Of a stretch of 64,000 bases of DNA, positions 12,001 to 20,000 are shown one piece after another. Location: assembly GCF_026340565.1 (NCBI RefSeq), contig NZ_JAPEPB010000001.1:7724001-7788000 (forward strand). The letters run 5' to 3'. Position 1 is the stretch's first letter; each line of letters opens with the position of its first letter. Made by a program: the position numbers and the translations under genes. The DNA is from Kitasatospora sp. NBC_01287. GTDB taxonomy: Bacteria > Actinomycetota > Actinomycetes > Streptomycetales > Streptomycetaceae. The notes under the pieces were generated by a model that did no database searches, was not told the DNA's origin, and worked only from the letters and a program-made list of their open reading frames with translations.

Positions 12001-13938
12001 GCGGGGCAACCGGCGGCCGAGCTGGTGGACGAGCTGGCGCGGGCGCTGGCGGACGGCGGCGCCCGCGTGGTGCGGGCCGAGCTGGACACCGCCGACCCCG
12101 ACCGGGCCGCCTACACCGACGGGCTGCGCGCGGCGCTGGCCGACCCCGCGCTCTCCGACATCGAGGCGCTGGACGCCCTGTTCCAGGTCAGCGGCGTGCT
12201 CTCGCTGCTCGCCCTCGACACCGAGCCGCTGCCGGGCAGCCCGGCCACGCCGGCGGGCCTGCCGGCCACGGCGGCCCTGCTCCAGGCGCTCGGTGATCTG
12301 GACCTGGAGGCGCCGCTCTGGTGCGCGACCAGTGGCGCGGTGTCGGTCGGCGAGCTGGAGGCGGTCCGGCGGCCCGAGCAGGCGATGGTCTGGGGCCTGG
12401 GCCGGGTGGCCGCGCAGGAGCGCCCGGAGACCTGGGGCGGCCTGGTCGACCTGCCGGAGGCGGTCGACGAGCGGATCGCCGCCCGGCTGCGCTCCGTGCT
12501 GGCCCAGCGCGAGGAGGACCAGCTCGCGCTGCGCGCCTCCGGCACCTTCGCCGCCCGCCTGGCCCACGCCCCGGTGGCGGCCTCCCCGGTCGCCGACCCG
12601 GGCCTGCCGTGGCGCCCGGACGGCACCGTGCTGATCACCGGCGGCACCGGCGCGCTGGGCGCCCAGGTGGCCCGTTCGCTGGCCGGTCACGGGGCCGAGC
12701 ACCTGCTGCTGCTCAGCCGCCGGGGCGCCGAGGCGCCGGGCGCGGCCGAGTTGGTCGAGGAGCTCACCGGGCTCGGTGCCCGGGTCACGGTGGCCGCCTG
12801 CGACGCGGCCGACCGCGAGGCGTTGGCGCAGGTGCTGGCGGCGGTCCCCGAGGAGTTCCCGCTCGGCGCGGTGGTGCACACCGCCGGTGTGCTGGACGAC
12901 GGCGTGCTGGACGGGCTGACGCCCGACCGCTTCGGCACGGTGCTGGACGCCAAGGCCGCCGCCGCCCGCCACCTGCACGAGCTGACGGAGCATCAGGAAC
13001 TCTCCGCCTTCGTGCTCTTCTCCTCGATCGCGGGCACCCTGGCAGGCCCCGGACAGGGCAACTACGCGGCCGCCAACGCCTATCTGGACGCCTTCGCCCA
13101 GTGGCGCCGCGCGCAGGGCCTGGTGGCCACCTCGATCGCCTGGGGCCCGTGGGCCGAGGGCGGCATGGTGGCCGACAGCGCGCTGGTGGAGGGTCGCACC
13201 AGCCGGGGCGGTCTGCCGGTGATGGCGGCCGACCGGGCGGTGGCCGCGCTGGAGCAGGCGGTCCGGGTGGACGACACCCTGCTCGCCGTGGTCGACGTGG
13301 ACTGGCAGCGCTTCGCCCCCGGCTACACCGCCGTGCGCCGCAGCCCGCTGCTGGCCGGCATCCCGGCGGCCCGCGAGGCCATGACGGTCTCCGCCGAGCA
13401 GAGCGCGGGCTCGGCCCCGGCCCTGCTCGGGCGGCTCGCCGCCGCCTCCGCCGCCGAACGCCGCCGCCTGCTCCAGGAGCTGGTCTGCACCGAGGTCGCC
13501 CTCGTCCTCGGGCACGCCTCGGCCGGCGCGATCGACCCGCAGCGGGCCTTCCGCGACATGGGCTTCGACTCGCTCACCGCCGTCGAACTGCGCAACCGGC
13601 TGAGCAGGGCGACCGGTTCGCGGCTCACCTCGACCCTGGTCTTCGACTACCCCACCCCGCTGGCCCTCACCGACCATCTCTACCTGGAGCTGTCGCCCGA
13701 GGCCGATGCCGAGGCGGAGCAGGGCCAGCGCGAGCTGGACGCCCTGGAATCCGTGCTGGCCGGCCTCGGCGGCGGCGACCAGGACCGGCGCGAGGCGATC
13801 GGCGCCCGACTGCGCACCCTGCTCTCCACCCTGGAGGAGGCCAGGACGGGGGCGGACGAGGCGGTCCCCGACGTCCTGGAGGGGGCCACCGACGACGAGG
13901 TCTTCGACTTCATCGGCAAGGAGTTCGGCATCTCCTGA
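1..13938 (+). CDS. Modular type I polyketide synthase, 5'-truncated by window edge (three modules visible)
   Basis: Cytoplasmic assembly-line PKS. The frame is open at base 1 inside an AT domain, so the real start lies upstream; 4,645 residues are visible. Order by approximate residue: AT 1-285 (GHSIGE, HAFHS, malonyl type); DH 365-650 (HxxxGxxxxP, DAGLH); ER 875-1165 (HAGTGGVG); KR 1175-1360; ACP 1455-1530 (GFDSL). Then KS 1560-1985 (TACSSS, EAHGTGT), AT 2065-2375 (GHSQGE, YASHS, methylmalonyl type), KR 2675-2860, ACP 2955-3025. Then KS 3050-3470, AT 3575-3900 (HAFHS), KR 4200-4390, ACP 4495-4565. All three KRs carry LDD (B-type) and the GNY catalytic Tyr. Predicted chemistry is full reduction, then methyl plus hydroxyl, then hydroxyl. 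The C-terminal 75 residues form a helical docking tail ending in DEVFDFIGKEFGIS, consistent with hand-off to the next gene 95 bp downstream. Codon use in the second module is less GC-biased than its surroundings. Confidence 0.97.
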   Translation, partial: GSQRAGMGRELYSAYPVFARALDEVCAHFEGELDRPLREVMFEKDSELLDETRYTQAALFAIEVALFRLLESWGLRPDLLAGHSIGELAAAHVAGLWSLPDACRLVAARGRLMQALPSGGAMLAVRATEAQVRTALVGRERDVAIAAVNGPESVVVSGCSAVIDELAQGWWAEGRKVKRLPVSHAFHSPLMDPMLDRFRAVAESLTYHAPALPVVSNVTGDFATDLSDPEYWVRHVREAVRFADGVAALHAQGARTFVELGPDGVLTALAQEVLAQDAPTQDAPTQDALRAEVVAVALSRAGRGEAATLTTALATLAVHGTAPDWSAYYAGTGARRTELPTYAFQGTRYWLEPSGALFGDAAAIGLAGVNHPLLAAAVQLADSEGTLLTGSLSLRTHPWIADHGILGTVLLPGTAFLELAIRAGDLVGCGQVDELTLETPLVLPAEGAVQVQVWVGAPDEAGRRPISIHSRRQGAVDPGLGGELPWTRHAQGALLATAAEPVGSLAEWPPAGAEPIDVSDFYGGWERTGFHYGPTFRGLRAAWRRGDEVFAEVLLPEEADAADYGIHPALLDAGLHAIGLGRFVGGEAPAAGEGRLPFCWSGVSLHATGATALRVRLAPAGTDAVSLLVADRSGELVATVDSLAVRRVTAQQLEQPREEAGDALLRLEWAPVPAEARGVASEAAEAARAQWLLLGAGVAAAERPLRELGLAVRQIAVPAEAPEPGDAPLVALAGPSGPDAVGQALTLLREWLAEDRLDQAALAVVTSGAVAAVPGDEVRDPRAAAVWGLVRSAQSENPGRVLLVDVDGSAESWAALPGALATGEPQLALRAGAALLPRLARVAAGAELAAPAGAVAWRLDSAARGTLDALELLPAPEAIAELTQGQVRVSVRAAGVNFRDVLSALGMYPGPAGLLGGEGAGVVAEVGPGVTGLAVGDRVLGMFVGGFGPLVVTDHRLLAPVPTGWSFAQAASVPTVFLTAHYAWTDLGSLRAGERVLVHAGTGGVGMAAIQLARHLGAEVFATASPGKWETLRSLGLDDEHIASSRDLEFAAKFLAVTGGEGVDVVLNSLAGEFVDASLELLPRGGRFLEMGKTDIRSEVPAGVAYRAFDLVEAGPARIGELLAELLALFEAGAVELSPVKVWDVRQAPEAFRFVSQAKHIGKVVLTVPRALDPDGTVLITGGTGSLGALTARHLVAEHGARKLLLLSRRGPAAPGAAELVAELAESGAAAEVVACDVADRAALAAVLAGRELTAVVHTAGVLDDGVIASLDAARLAGVWAPKAGAAEHLHELTRDQDLALFALFSSAAATLGGTAQGNYAAANAYLDALAEHRHALGLPATSFAWGPWDQSGGMTADLSGADLTRMARGGLLPLSRAEGLALFDAGTGSAGAALVALRIDLAVLRGQAAAGALAPVFRGLVRATGRRVVGTAVAGGRSALVEKLAPLAVAERGRAVLELVRGAAAAVLGHGSVEGVESGRAFKELGFDSLTAVELRNRLGGATGLRLPATLVFDYPTPQVLAEYVLSELASELGEVAATAGGGVGGAVVATAAADEPLAIVGMACRFPGGVDSPEALWQLVSTGGDAIGGFPVDRGWDLDGLYDPDGETPGTSYVQSGGFLYGASEFDPGFFGISPREALAMDPQQRLLLEASWETFERAGIDPRSLRGSRTGVFVGAAASGYGTGLVSVPEGVEGHLLTGNTPSVISGRLSYTFGLEGPAVTVDTACSSSLVALHLAGQAIRSGECSMALVGGVTVMATPGIFTEFSKQGGLSGDGRCRAFAAGADGTGWSEGAGMLLVEPLSEARRQGHPVLAVVRGSAVNQDGASNGLTAPNGPSQQRVIRQALANAELTVNQIDVVEAHGTGTALGDPIEAQALLATYGRERDADRPLWLGSIKSNIGHTQAAAGVAGVIKMVLAMRGGLLPRTLHVDAPTPHVDWTAGAVELLTEAQEWPLTGEPRRAAVSSFGISGTNAHVILEQAPAVEAPAIAIDAPLTDLPVLPLVLSGRGEPALRAQIERFAAFEGSDAVEGDLAAVGAALVRGRALFEDRAVLLGDQRVVGHAAGDGGVVLVFPGQGSQWVGMASGLLAVSPVFAESIAACSAALAPFVDWSLEEALADAALLERVDVVQPVLFSVMVSLAALWRSLGVEVAAVVGHSQGEIAAACVAGALSLEDAVRVVALRAKSLARVAGSGGMVSLFASAAKAGELLVGFEGRVGIAAVNGPGSVVVSGEAGGLDEFMVACSDAGVDARRVKVDYASHSAQMELLEVEITEALAPVTGLAPSIPMFSTYTGEWVKSGELGARYWYENLRHPVRLQEAVAELAKAGHRLFVEASPHPVLTVGVQDTLDASGGGLALGTLRREQGGADRFLTSVAEAFVNGATVDWSCLFAGDVERVELPTYPFQRERLWLESGLAAAALAAAAVDPAEAGFWAAVDGGDLAGLAGALGVDGGQSFGEVLPAIAAWRRGRREASVVDDWRYRVVWRPVLSGAGAALVGSWLVVSHGLDADRLVEVLRAGGAEVEVIDGASELAEAFAGREFAGVLSLVGGGSVAPVVPVEQLAVLQALGELGVDARLWCVTSGAVSVGRSDVLSGPGAASVWGLGRVAALEFPERWGGLVDVPVELDARAGVRLCAVLGQSVEDQVAVRASGVFGARLERAVPGIGVEAGWSVSGSVLVTGGTGGLGARVARWLVGRGAEHLVLVSRRGPQAPGAGELAEELRALGARVDVVACDVADRDALARVIEGISLSAVVHAAGVLDDGVLAGLTPERLRGVLAAKAESAWHLHELTRDQQLDAFVLFSSLAGTLGAAGQGNYAAANAYLDALAEYRRSQGLAATSIGWGPWAEDGLAAESEVVGARMRRSGLPGMAPSAGLAALGRVLAAGDTTLAVADVAWERFAPSFVSVRSSALLADVLAGLASGAPVAAAPQLIGWAGQLAGLAAAERLSAVVGWVCAEAASVLGYGSADAVAAGRAFRDLGFDSLTAVELRNRLAKLSGQRLPAGLVFDYPTPRALGEFLLGKLSGAEASSVESASPVAVVAQDDPVVIVGMACRFPGGAVSPEALWRVLESGTDTIAEFPGDRGWQLGSTTSYTPRGAFLYEAGDFDADFFGISPREALAMDPQQRLLLETSWELFEQAGIDLTGLRGTRTGVFVGSNGQDYPALLSATAAAEGLEGHLLTGNAASVVSGRISYTFGLEGPAVTVDTACSSSLVALHLAVQALRSGECSMALAGGVTVMSTPGLFAEFGRQGGLAADGRCKAFAAAADGTSWGEGVGLLLVERLSDAERLGHRVLATVRGTAVNQDGASNGLTAPNGPSQQRVIRQALASAGLSAAEVDAVEAHGTGTALGDPIEAEALLATYGQGRAADQPLLLGSIKSNIGHTQAAAGVAGVIKMVLAMRHGVVPRTLHVDEPSPQIDWSAGAVELVTENRVWPEHEGPRRAGVSSFGVSGTNAHAILEVTPAATPVAAEPAEAGPEQVVGWTLSARSEDALHQQAARLLAAVTAAPAVEPADVAFSLATSRAALERRAVVVGGDREALLAGLAALAEGREAPGVVTGTAVEEGRIALLFSGQGSQRAGMGRELHAAYPVFADALDAVCAHFDAELDRPLREVLFDTDSRLLDQTRYTQAGLFAIEVALFRLIESWGVRPDFLAGHSIGELAAAHVAGILSLADACTLVDARGRLMQALPAGGAMLAVQGSEDEVRAALPAGVDIAAVNAADSIVVSGPETAIAELEAAWRAEGRKVKRLTVSHAFHSALMDPMLAAFRTVAESLTYTAPRIPVVSNVTGDLSADLTDPAYWVRHVREAVRFADGLATLRQHQVGTFLEIGPDGVLAALAEGIATQRAGRPEAQTLLTALAHLHVSGTAVDWSALLPTARPVELPTYAFQHTRFWPTITPNAGVSAPAVVSDVDARFWAAVEHEDLATLTTTLTDADPAALGQVLPALSAWHRRRSAQSALDAWRYRVTWAPAVPETAAALRGSWLLVTPKGAAGQPAAELVDELARALADGGARVVRAELDTADPDRAAYTDGLRAALADPALSDIEALDALFQVSGVLSLLALDTEPLPGSPATPAGLPATAALLQALGDLDLEAPLWCATSGAVSVGELEAVRRPEQAMVWGLGRVAAQERPETWGGLVDLPEAVDERIAARLRSVLAQREEDQLALRASGTFAARLAHAPVAASPVADPGLPWRPDGTVLITGGTGALGAQVARSLAGHGAEHLLLLSRRGAEAPGAAELVEELTGLGARVTVAACDAADREALAQVLAAVPEEFPLGAVVHTAGVLDDGVLDGLTPDRFGTVLDAKAAAARHLHELTEHQELSAFVLFSSIAGTLAGPGQGNYAAANAYLDAFAQWRRAQGLVATSIAWGPWAEGGMVADSALVEGRTSRGGLPVMAADRAVAALEQAVRVDDTLLAVVDVDWQRFAPGYTAVRRSPLLAGIPAAREAMTVSAEQSAGSAPALLGRLAAASAAERRRLLQELVCTEVALVLGHASAGAIDPQRAFRDMGFDSLTAVELRNRLSRATGSRLTSTLVFDYPTPLALTDHLYLELSPEADAEAEQGQRELDALESVLAGLGGGDQDRREAIGARLRTLLSTLEEARTGADEAVPDVLEGATDDEVFDFIGKEFGIS

Positions 13939-14033
13939 CCGCCACCTCCCGCCACCCCCCGCCTGCCCCGTCCCACCGGACCGGCAGCGGCCGACCCCAA
14001 GACTTCCCGTGACTCCCTGAGGTGAGAGCAGAC

Positions 14034-17000
14034 ATGGCTACCGCAAACGAGGACAAGCTCCGCTATTTTCTCAAGCGGGTGACCGCTGACCTGCACCAGA
14101 CCCGGCAGCGGCTGCACGAGGTGGAGAGCGGCGCCCCCGAGCCCGTGGCCATCATCGGGATGAGCTGCCGGTTCCCGGGCGGTGTGCGCACCCCCGAGCA
14201 GCTCTGGGAGCTGCTCGCCGAGGGCCGCGACACCCTCACCCCGTTCCCGGAGGACCGGGGCTGGGACATGGAGACCCTCTACGACCCGGATCCGGACAAG
14301 CAGGGCACCTCCTACGTCCGCACCGGCTCCTTCCTGGAGAGCATCGCCGAGTTCGACGCGGGCTTCTTCGGCATCTCGCCGCGCGAGGCGCTGACCATGG
14401 ACCCGCAGCAGCGGCTGCTGCTGGAGACCAGCTGGGAGGCGTTCGAGCGGGCCGGCCTGGACCCGCAGGGCCTGCGCGGCTCGCGCACCGGCGTCTTCAT
14501 GGGCTCCAACGGGCAGGACTACGCCGGCCTGCTGATCGGCACGGTCGAGGGCGCCGAGGGCTACGTCGGCACCGGCAACGCGGCCAGCGTGCTCTCCGGC
14601 CGGGTCTCCTTCGCGCTGGGCCTGGAGGGCCCGGCGGTCACCGTGGACACCGCCTGCTCCTCCTCGCTGGTCGCCCTGCACCTGGCCATCCAGGCGCTGC
14701 GCCAGGGCGAGTGCTCGCTCGCGCTGGCCGGCGGCGTCTCGGTGATGTGCACCCCGGGCGTCTTCGTCGACCTCAGCCGGCAGGGCGCGCTCTCCGAGGA
14801 CGGGCGGTGCAAGGCCTTCGCCGAGGCGGCGAACGGCACCGGCTGGGGCGAGGGCGTGGGCGTGCTGCTGGTGGAGCGCCTCAGTGACGCGCGGCGCCTG
14901 GGCCACCCGGTGCTGGCCGTGGTGCGCGGCTCCGCCGTCAACCAGGACGGCGCCAGCAACGGCCTGACCGCCCCCAACGGCCCCTCCCAGCAGCGGGTGA
15001 TCCAGCAGGCCCTGGACAGCGCTCGGCTGACGACACGTCAGATCGACGTGGTGGAGGCGCACGGCACCGGCACCAAGCTGGGCGACCCGATCGAGGCGCA
15101 GGCGCTGCTGAACACCTACGGCCGTGACCGGGCCGAGGGCCGGCCGCTGCGGCTGGGTTCGGTGAAGTCCAACCTGGGGCACACCCAGGCGGCCGCCGGG
15201 GTGGCGGGCATCATCAAGATGGTGCTGGCGATGCGGCACGGCGTGCTGCCCAAGACGCTGCACGTGGACGCGCCGAGCAGCCGGATCGACTGGTCGGCGG
15301 GCGGGGTGGAGCTGCTCACCGAGTCGGTGGCGTGGCCGGAGACCGGCGAGCCGCGCCGGGCCGGCGTCTCCTCCTTCGGGGTGAGCGGCACCAACGCGCA
15401 CACCATCATCGAGCAGGCCCCCGAGCCGGTGGCGCCCGGGGCCGAGAGCGACAGCGAAAGCGAAAGCGAGGGCACGGCGCCGGTTCCCGCCGCCGTCCAG
15501 GCTCCGGTCGCGCGCCCGCTGGGTGAACTCCCCCTCACGCCCTGGGTGCTGTCAGGGCGCGGGGCCGGGGCGCTGGCCGGCCAGGCCGGCCGGCTCGCGG
15601 CCTTCGCCGGCGAGCAGGACCTCGACCTCGACCCGGCGGCGGTGGCCGGTTCGCTGATCGGACGCTCGGCCTTCGAGGACCGGGCGGTGGTGCTGGGTGA
15701 TGGCCTGGTCGAACTGCTGGCCGGGGTCGAGGGGTTGGCGGCCGGCGTCGAATCGCCTGGCCTGGTGCGGGGGGTGGCGGCCGGTGGTGGTCGTCCGGTG
15801 TTCGTGTTCCCGGGGCAGGGGACGCAGTGGGTGGGGATGGCCCGGGAGTTGATGCGGGTGTCGCCGGTGTTCGCGGGGTCGATCGCGGAGTGCGAGGCGG
15901 CGTTGGCGGGCCTGGTGGACTGGTCGCTGGTCGAGGTGTTGGCGGGTGACGGGGCTGAGTTCGCGGGTGTGCGGGTGTTGCAGCCGGTGTTGTTCGCGGT
16001 GATGGTGTCGTTGGCGGCGGTGTGGCGGGCCGCGGGGGTGGAGCCGGCGGCGGTGGTGGGTCATTCGCAGGGTGAGGTGGCGGCCGCGCATGTGGCTGGT
16101 GTTCTTTCGCTCCAGGACGCGGCGCGGATCAGTGTGTTGCGGGCGCGGGTGATGGAGCGGATCGCGCATGTGGGCAGCATGGTGTCGTTGTTCGCTTCGC
16201 GGGTGTTGGTGGAGGAGTTGGTCGCCGAGGTGGGTGGCCGGCTGTACGTGGCGGCGGTGAACGGTCCGGCGACGGTCGCGGTGTCGGGTGAGTTCGGGGC
16301 GTTGGAGCGGTTGTTGGAGTTGTGTGAGGTGCGGGGGGTGCGGGCGCGGCGGATCGCTGCGGCGTTCCCTTCGCATTCGCCGGAGGTGGCGCCGGTGGAG
16401 GCGGAGGTGAAGGCGGCGCTGTCCTCGGTGGTGCCGCGGGCCGGGCAGGTGCCGATGCTCTCCACGATTCGTGGTGAGTGGTTCTCCGGGCCGGAGTTGG
16501 ACGCGGACTACTGGTACGAGAACCTGCGTTATCCGGTGCTGTTCCAGGACGCGGTCACGCAGTTGGCCCAGGCCGGGCACCGCACCTTCATCGAGGTCAG
16601 CGCCCACCCCGTCCTGGTGCCCGCGATCGAGGACACCCTGGTCGAGCTGGGCGTCGGCGGTACCGCGCTCGGCACGCTGCGGCGTGACGAGGGCGGTGCG
16701 GAGCGTTTCGTCCGCTCGCTGGCGCAGGCCTTCACCAGTGGTGTGGACGTGGACTGGACCACCCTGCTGCCGGCCGCCGAGCGGCGCGCCGAGCGGCGGG
16801 TGGAGCTGCCCACCTACGCCTTCCAGCGTCAGGACCACTGGCCGCCGGCCCGCACCGGCGCCGCCGGCGACCCGGCAGGGCTGGGCCTGCACGGCGTGCG
16901 GCACGGCCTGCTCGGCGCCGCCGTCACCCTGGCCGAGGACGACGGCCTGGTGCTGACCGGCCGGCTCTCCGTCAAGGCCCAGCCCTGGCTGGCCGATCAC

Positions 17001-20000
17001 GCGCTCAACGGCACCGTCATCCTGGCCGGCACCGCCTTCCTCGAACTCGCCCTGCACGCCGCCGAACAGCTGCGCTGCGAGAGCGTGGAGGAGCTGACCG
17101 TCGAGGCCCCGCTGGTGGTCCCCGAGCGCGGCGCCGTCCGGGTGCAGGTGCGGGTCGGCGCCCTGGACGCGGCGGGCCGACGCACCGTCACCGTGCACGC
17201 CCAGCCCGACGAGGGCGAGGACGCCTGGGCGCGGGGCGAGCAGCCGTGGACCCGGCACGCCACCGGCGTGCTCGCGCTGACCCCGGCCCCCGACACCGCA
17301 GAGCCGCTCACCGCCTGGCCGCCCGCCGAGGCCACCGAGCTGGACGCCGCCGGCCTCTACCCGGCGATGGCCGCCCGCGGCTACGGCTACGGCCCGTCCT
17401 TCCAGGGCCTGCGCGCCGCCTGGCGCCTGGGCGAGGAGGTCTACGCCGAGATCGCGCTGCCCGCCGAGTTCCGCGCCCAGGCGCAGACCTTCGCCCTGCA
17501 CCCGGCGCTGCTGGACGCCGCGCTGCACGCCATCGCGGTCGGCGGCCTCTTCGACGACGGCCCCGAGACCCCCGGGCGCCTGCCGTTCTCCTTCAACCAG
17601 GTGACCCTGCACGCCACCGGCGCCAGTGTGCTGCGCGCCCGGCTGCGCCGCACCGGCCCCGACGCGGTGGAGATCCTGGTCGCCGACGCCGAGGGCGCGC
17701 CGGTGGCCACCATCGAGCCGCTGCTGCTGCGCCCGATGTCCACCGAGTCCGCCGCCCCCACCGTCGGCGACGACCTCTACCAGGTGGCCTGGACCGAACA
17801 GGCGCTGCCCGAGCAGGACCCGGCCGGGCAGCGCTGGACCCTGCTCGGCGGCCACGGCCCGCGCACCGCGGACGCGCTGACCGCGCTCGGCGTCGAGCTG
17901 ACCGCCCACCCGGACCTCGCCGCGCTCGCCGCCGCCGTCGCGGCCGGCGCCCCGCTGCCCGAGGTGCTGCTGATCGAGGTCGACGCCCCGAGCACCCCGG
18001 ACGAGGAGCTGCCCGCCGCCGTCCACGCGCTGACCGGCGCGGTCCTCGGCGAGCTGCGGCAGTGGCTGGCCGCCGAGAGCCTGGCCGACACCCGGTTGGT
18101 GCTGCTGACCACCGGCGGCGCCCCGCTCGGCGGCACCGCGCCGGCCGACCTGGCCGCCGCCGCCGTCTGGGGACTGGCCCGCACCGCGCAGACCGAGAAC
18201 CCCGGCCGCCTGGTGCTGGCCGACCTCGACCGCACCGCCAGCTCCTGGGCCGCGCTGGCCCGGCTGCTCGCCTCGGACGAGACCCAGGCCCTGCTGCGCG
18301 AGGGTGTGGTGCGGGTGCCGCGCCTGGCGCGGGTCGCCGCCGTCGCCCCCGCGCTCGACGAGGCCGCGGCCCCGCTCTGGGACCCGGCCGGCACCGTCCT
18401 GGTGGTCGGCGGCACCGGTCTGCTGGGCTCGCTGGTGGCCCGTCACCTGGCCACCGCGCACGGCGTGCGCCGCCTGGTGCTGGCCGGGCGCAGCGGCCCC
18501 GCCGCCGCGGGCGCCGCCGAGCTGGTCCGCGAGCTGGCCGAGCTGGGCGCCGACGCCTCGGTGCGCGCCTGCGACGCCGCCGATCACGAGCAACTCGCCG
18601 CGCTGATCGGCGAGCTGGGCCAGGAGCTGCGCGGCGTGGTGCACGTGGCGGGCGTGCTGGACGACGGCATGCTCGACTCGCTCACCCCCGAGCGGCTCAG
18701 CGCCGTGCTGCGCCCCAAGGTGGACGCCGCCTGGAACCTGCACCGGCTCACCGCGGGCCTGGACCTGACGGCCTTCGTGCTCTTCTCCTCCTTCTCCGGC
18801 ATCGTCGGCAGCGCGGGCCAGGCCGGCTACGCGGCGGGCAACGTCTTCCTGGACGCGCTGGCCGCCCGCCGCCGGGCCGACGGCCTGCCCGCCACCTCGC
18901 AGGCCTGGGGCTTCTGGGAGCAGAGCAGCGCGATGTCGGCGCACCTGGACGGCGACGACCGCCGCCGGATGGCCCGGCAGGGGGTGCTTCCGCTCTCCAA
19001 CGAGGACGGCATGGCGCTCTTCGACGTGGCCGTGGCGGCCGCGGCCGCCACCGGTGCGGGCCAGGCGCTGACCGTCCCGATCCGGCTGGACCTGCGCGCG
19101 TTGCGCGCCCAGGCGGCCGGGGTCGGCCTGCCCCCGCTCTTCCGCACCCTGGTGCCCTACCGCCCGCGCCGCGCCGCCGCCGCGGCCGGTGACAGCGCCC
19201 CCGACTGGGCCGCGCGGCTGGCCCGGCTCACCCCGGCCGAGCGCGAGCGCACCCTGCTCGAACTGGTCCGCACCCAGGCCGCCGCCGTGCTCGGCCACGA
19301 CTCCACCGAACTGGTTGGCGCCGGCAAGGCGTTCAAGGAGCTGGGCTTCGACTCGCTGACCGCCGTCGAGCTGCGCAACCGGCTCGCCGCCGGCACCGGC
19401 GTGCGGCTGCCCGCCACCCTGGTCTTCGACTACCCGACCCCCAGCGCGCTGGCCGCCCGCCTGGGCGAGAGCCTGCTGGGCACCGCCGACGCCGCCAAGG
19501 CCGCCACGGCCCGGTCCGCCGGCACCCCGGCCGCCGCCGCGCTCGGCGAGCCGATCGCCATCGTCGGCATGGCCTGCCGCTACCCCGGCGGGGTCACCTC
19601 GCCCGAGCAGCTCTGGGACCTGGTGCTCGCCGAGACCGACGCGGTGGGCGAGCTGCCCACCAACCGGGACTGGGACCTGGAGGCGCTCTACGACCCCGAG
19701 CCCGGCCTGCCCGGCCGCAGTTACGCCCGCAACGGCGCCTTCGTGCACGACGCGGACGCCTTCGACCCCGCGTTCTTCGGCATCTCGCCGCGCGAGGCGC
19801 TGGCCATGGACCCGCAGCAGCGCCTGCTCCTTGAGACCAGCTGGGAGGCCTTCGAGCGGGCCGGCATCGACCCGGCCACCCAGCGCGGCAGCCGCACCGG
19901 CGTCTTCGCCGGTGTGATGTACCACGACTACGCCTCCCGGCTGCGCACCTTCCCCGAGGGCGTGGACGCCTTCCTCGGCACCGGCAGCTCGGGCAGCGTG

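Noticed and set aside
6007..13677. Very long minus-strand open frame (2,556 codons) antisense to the first PKS
   Set aside because: It is a high-GC shadow: the + strand frame has all KS, AT, KR and ACP motifs, and the antisense protein has no recognisable domain. The same applies to the minus frame 15552-23783.
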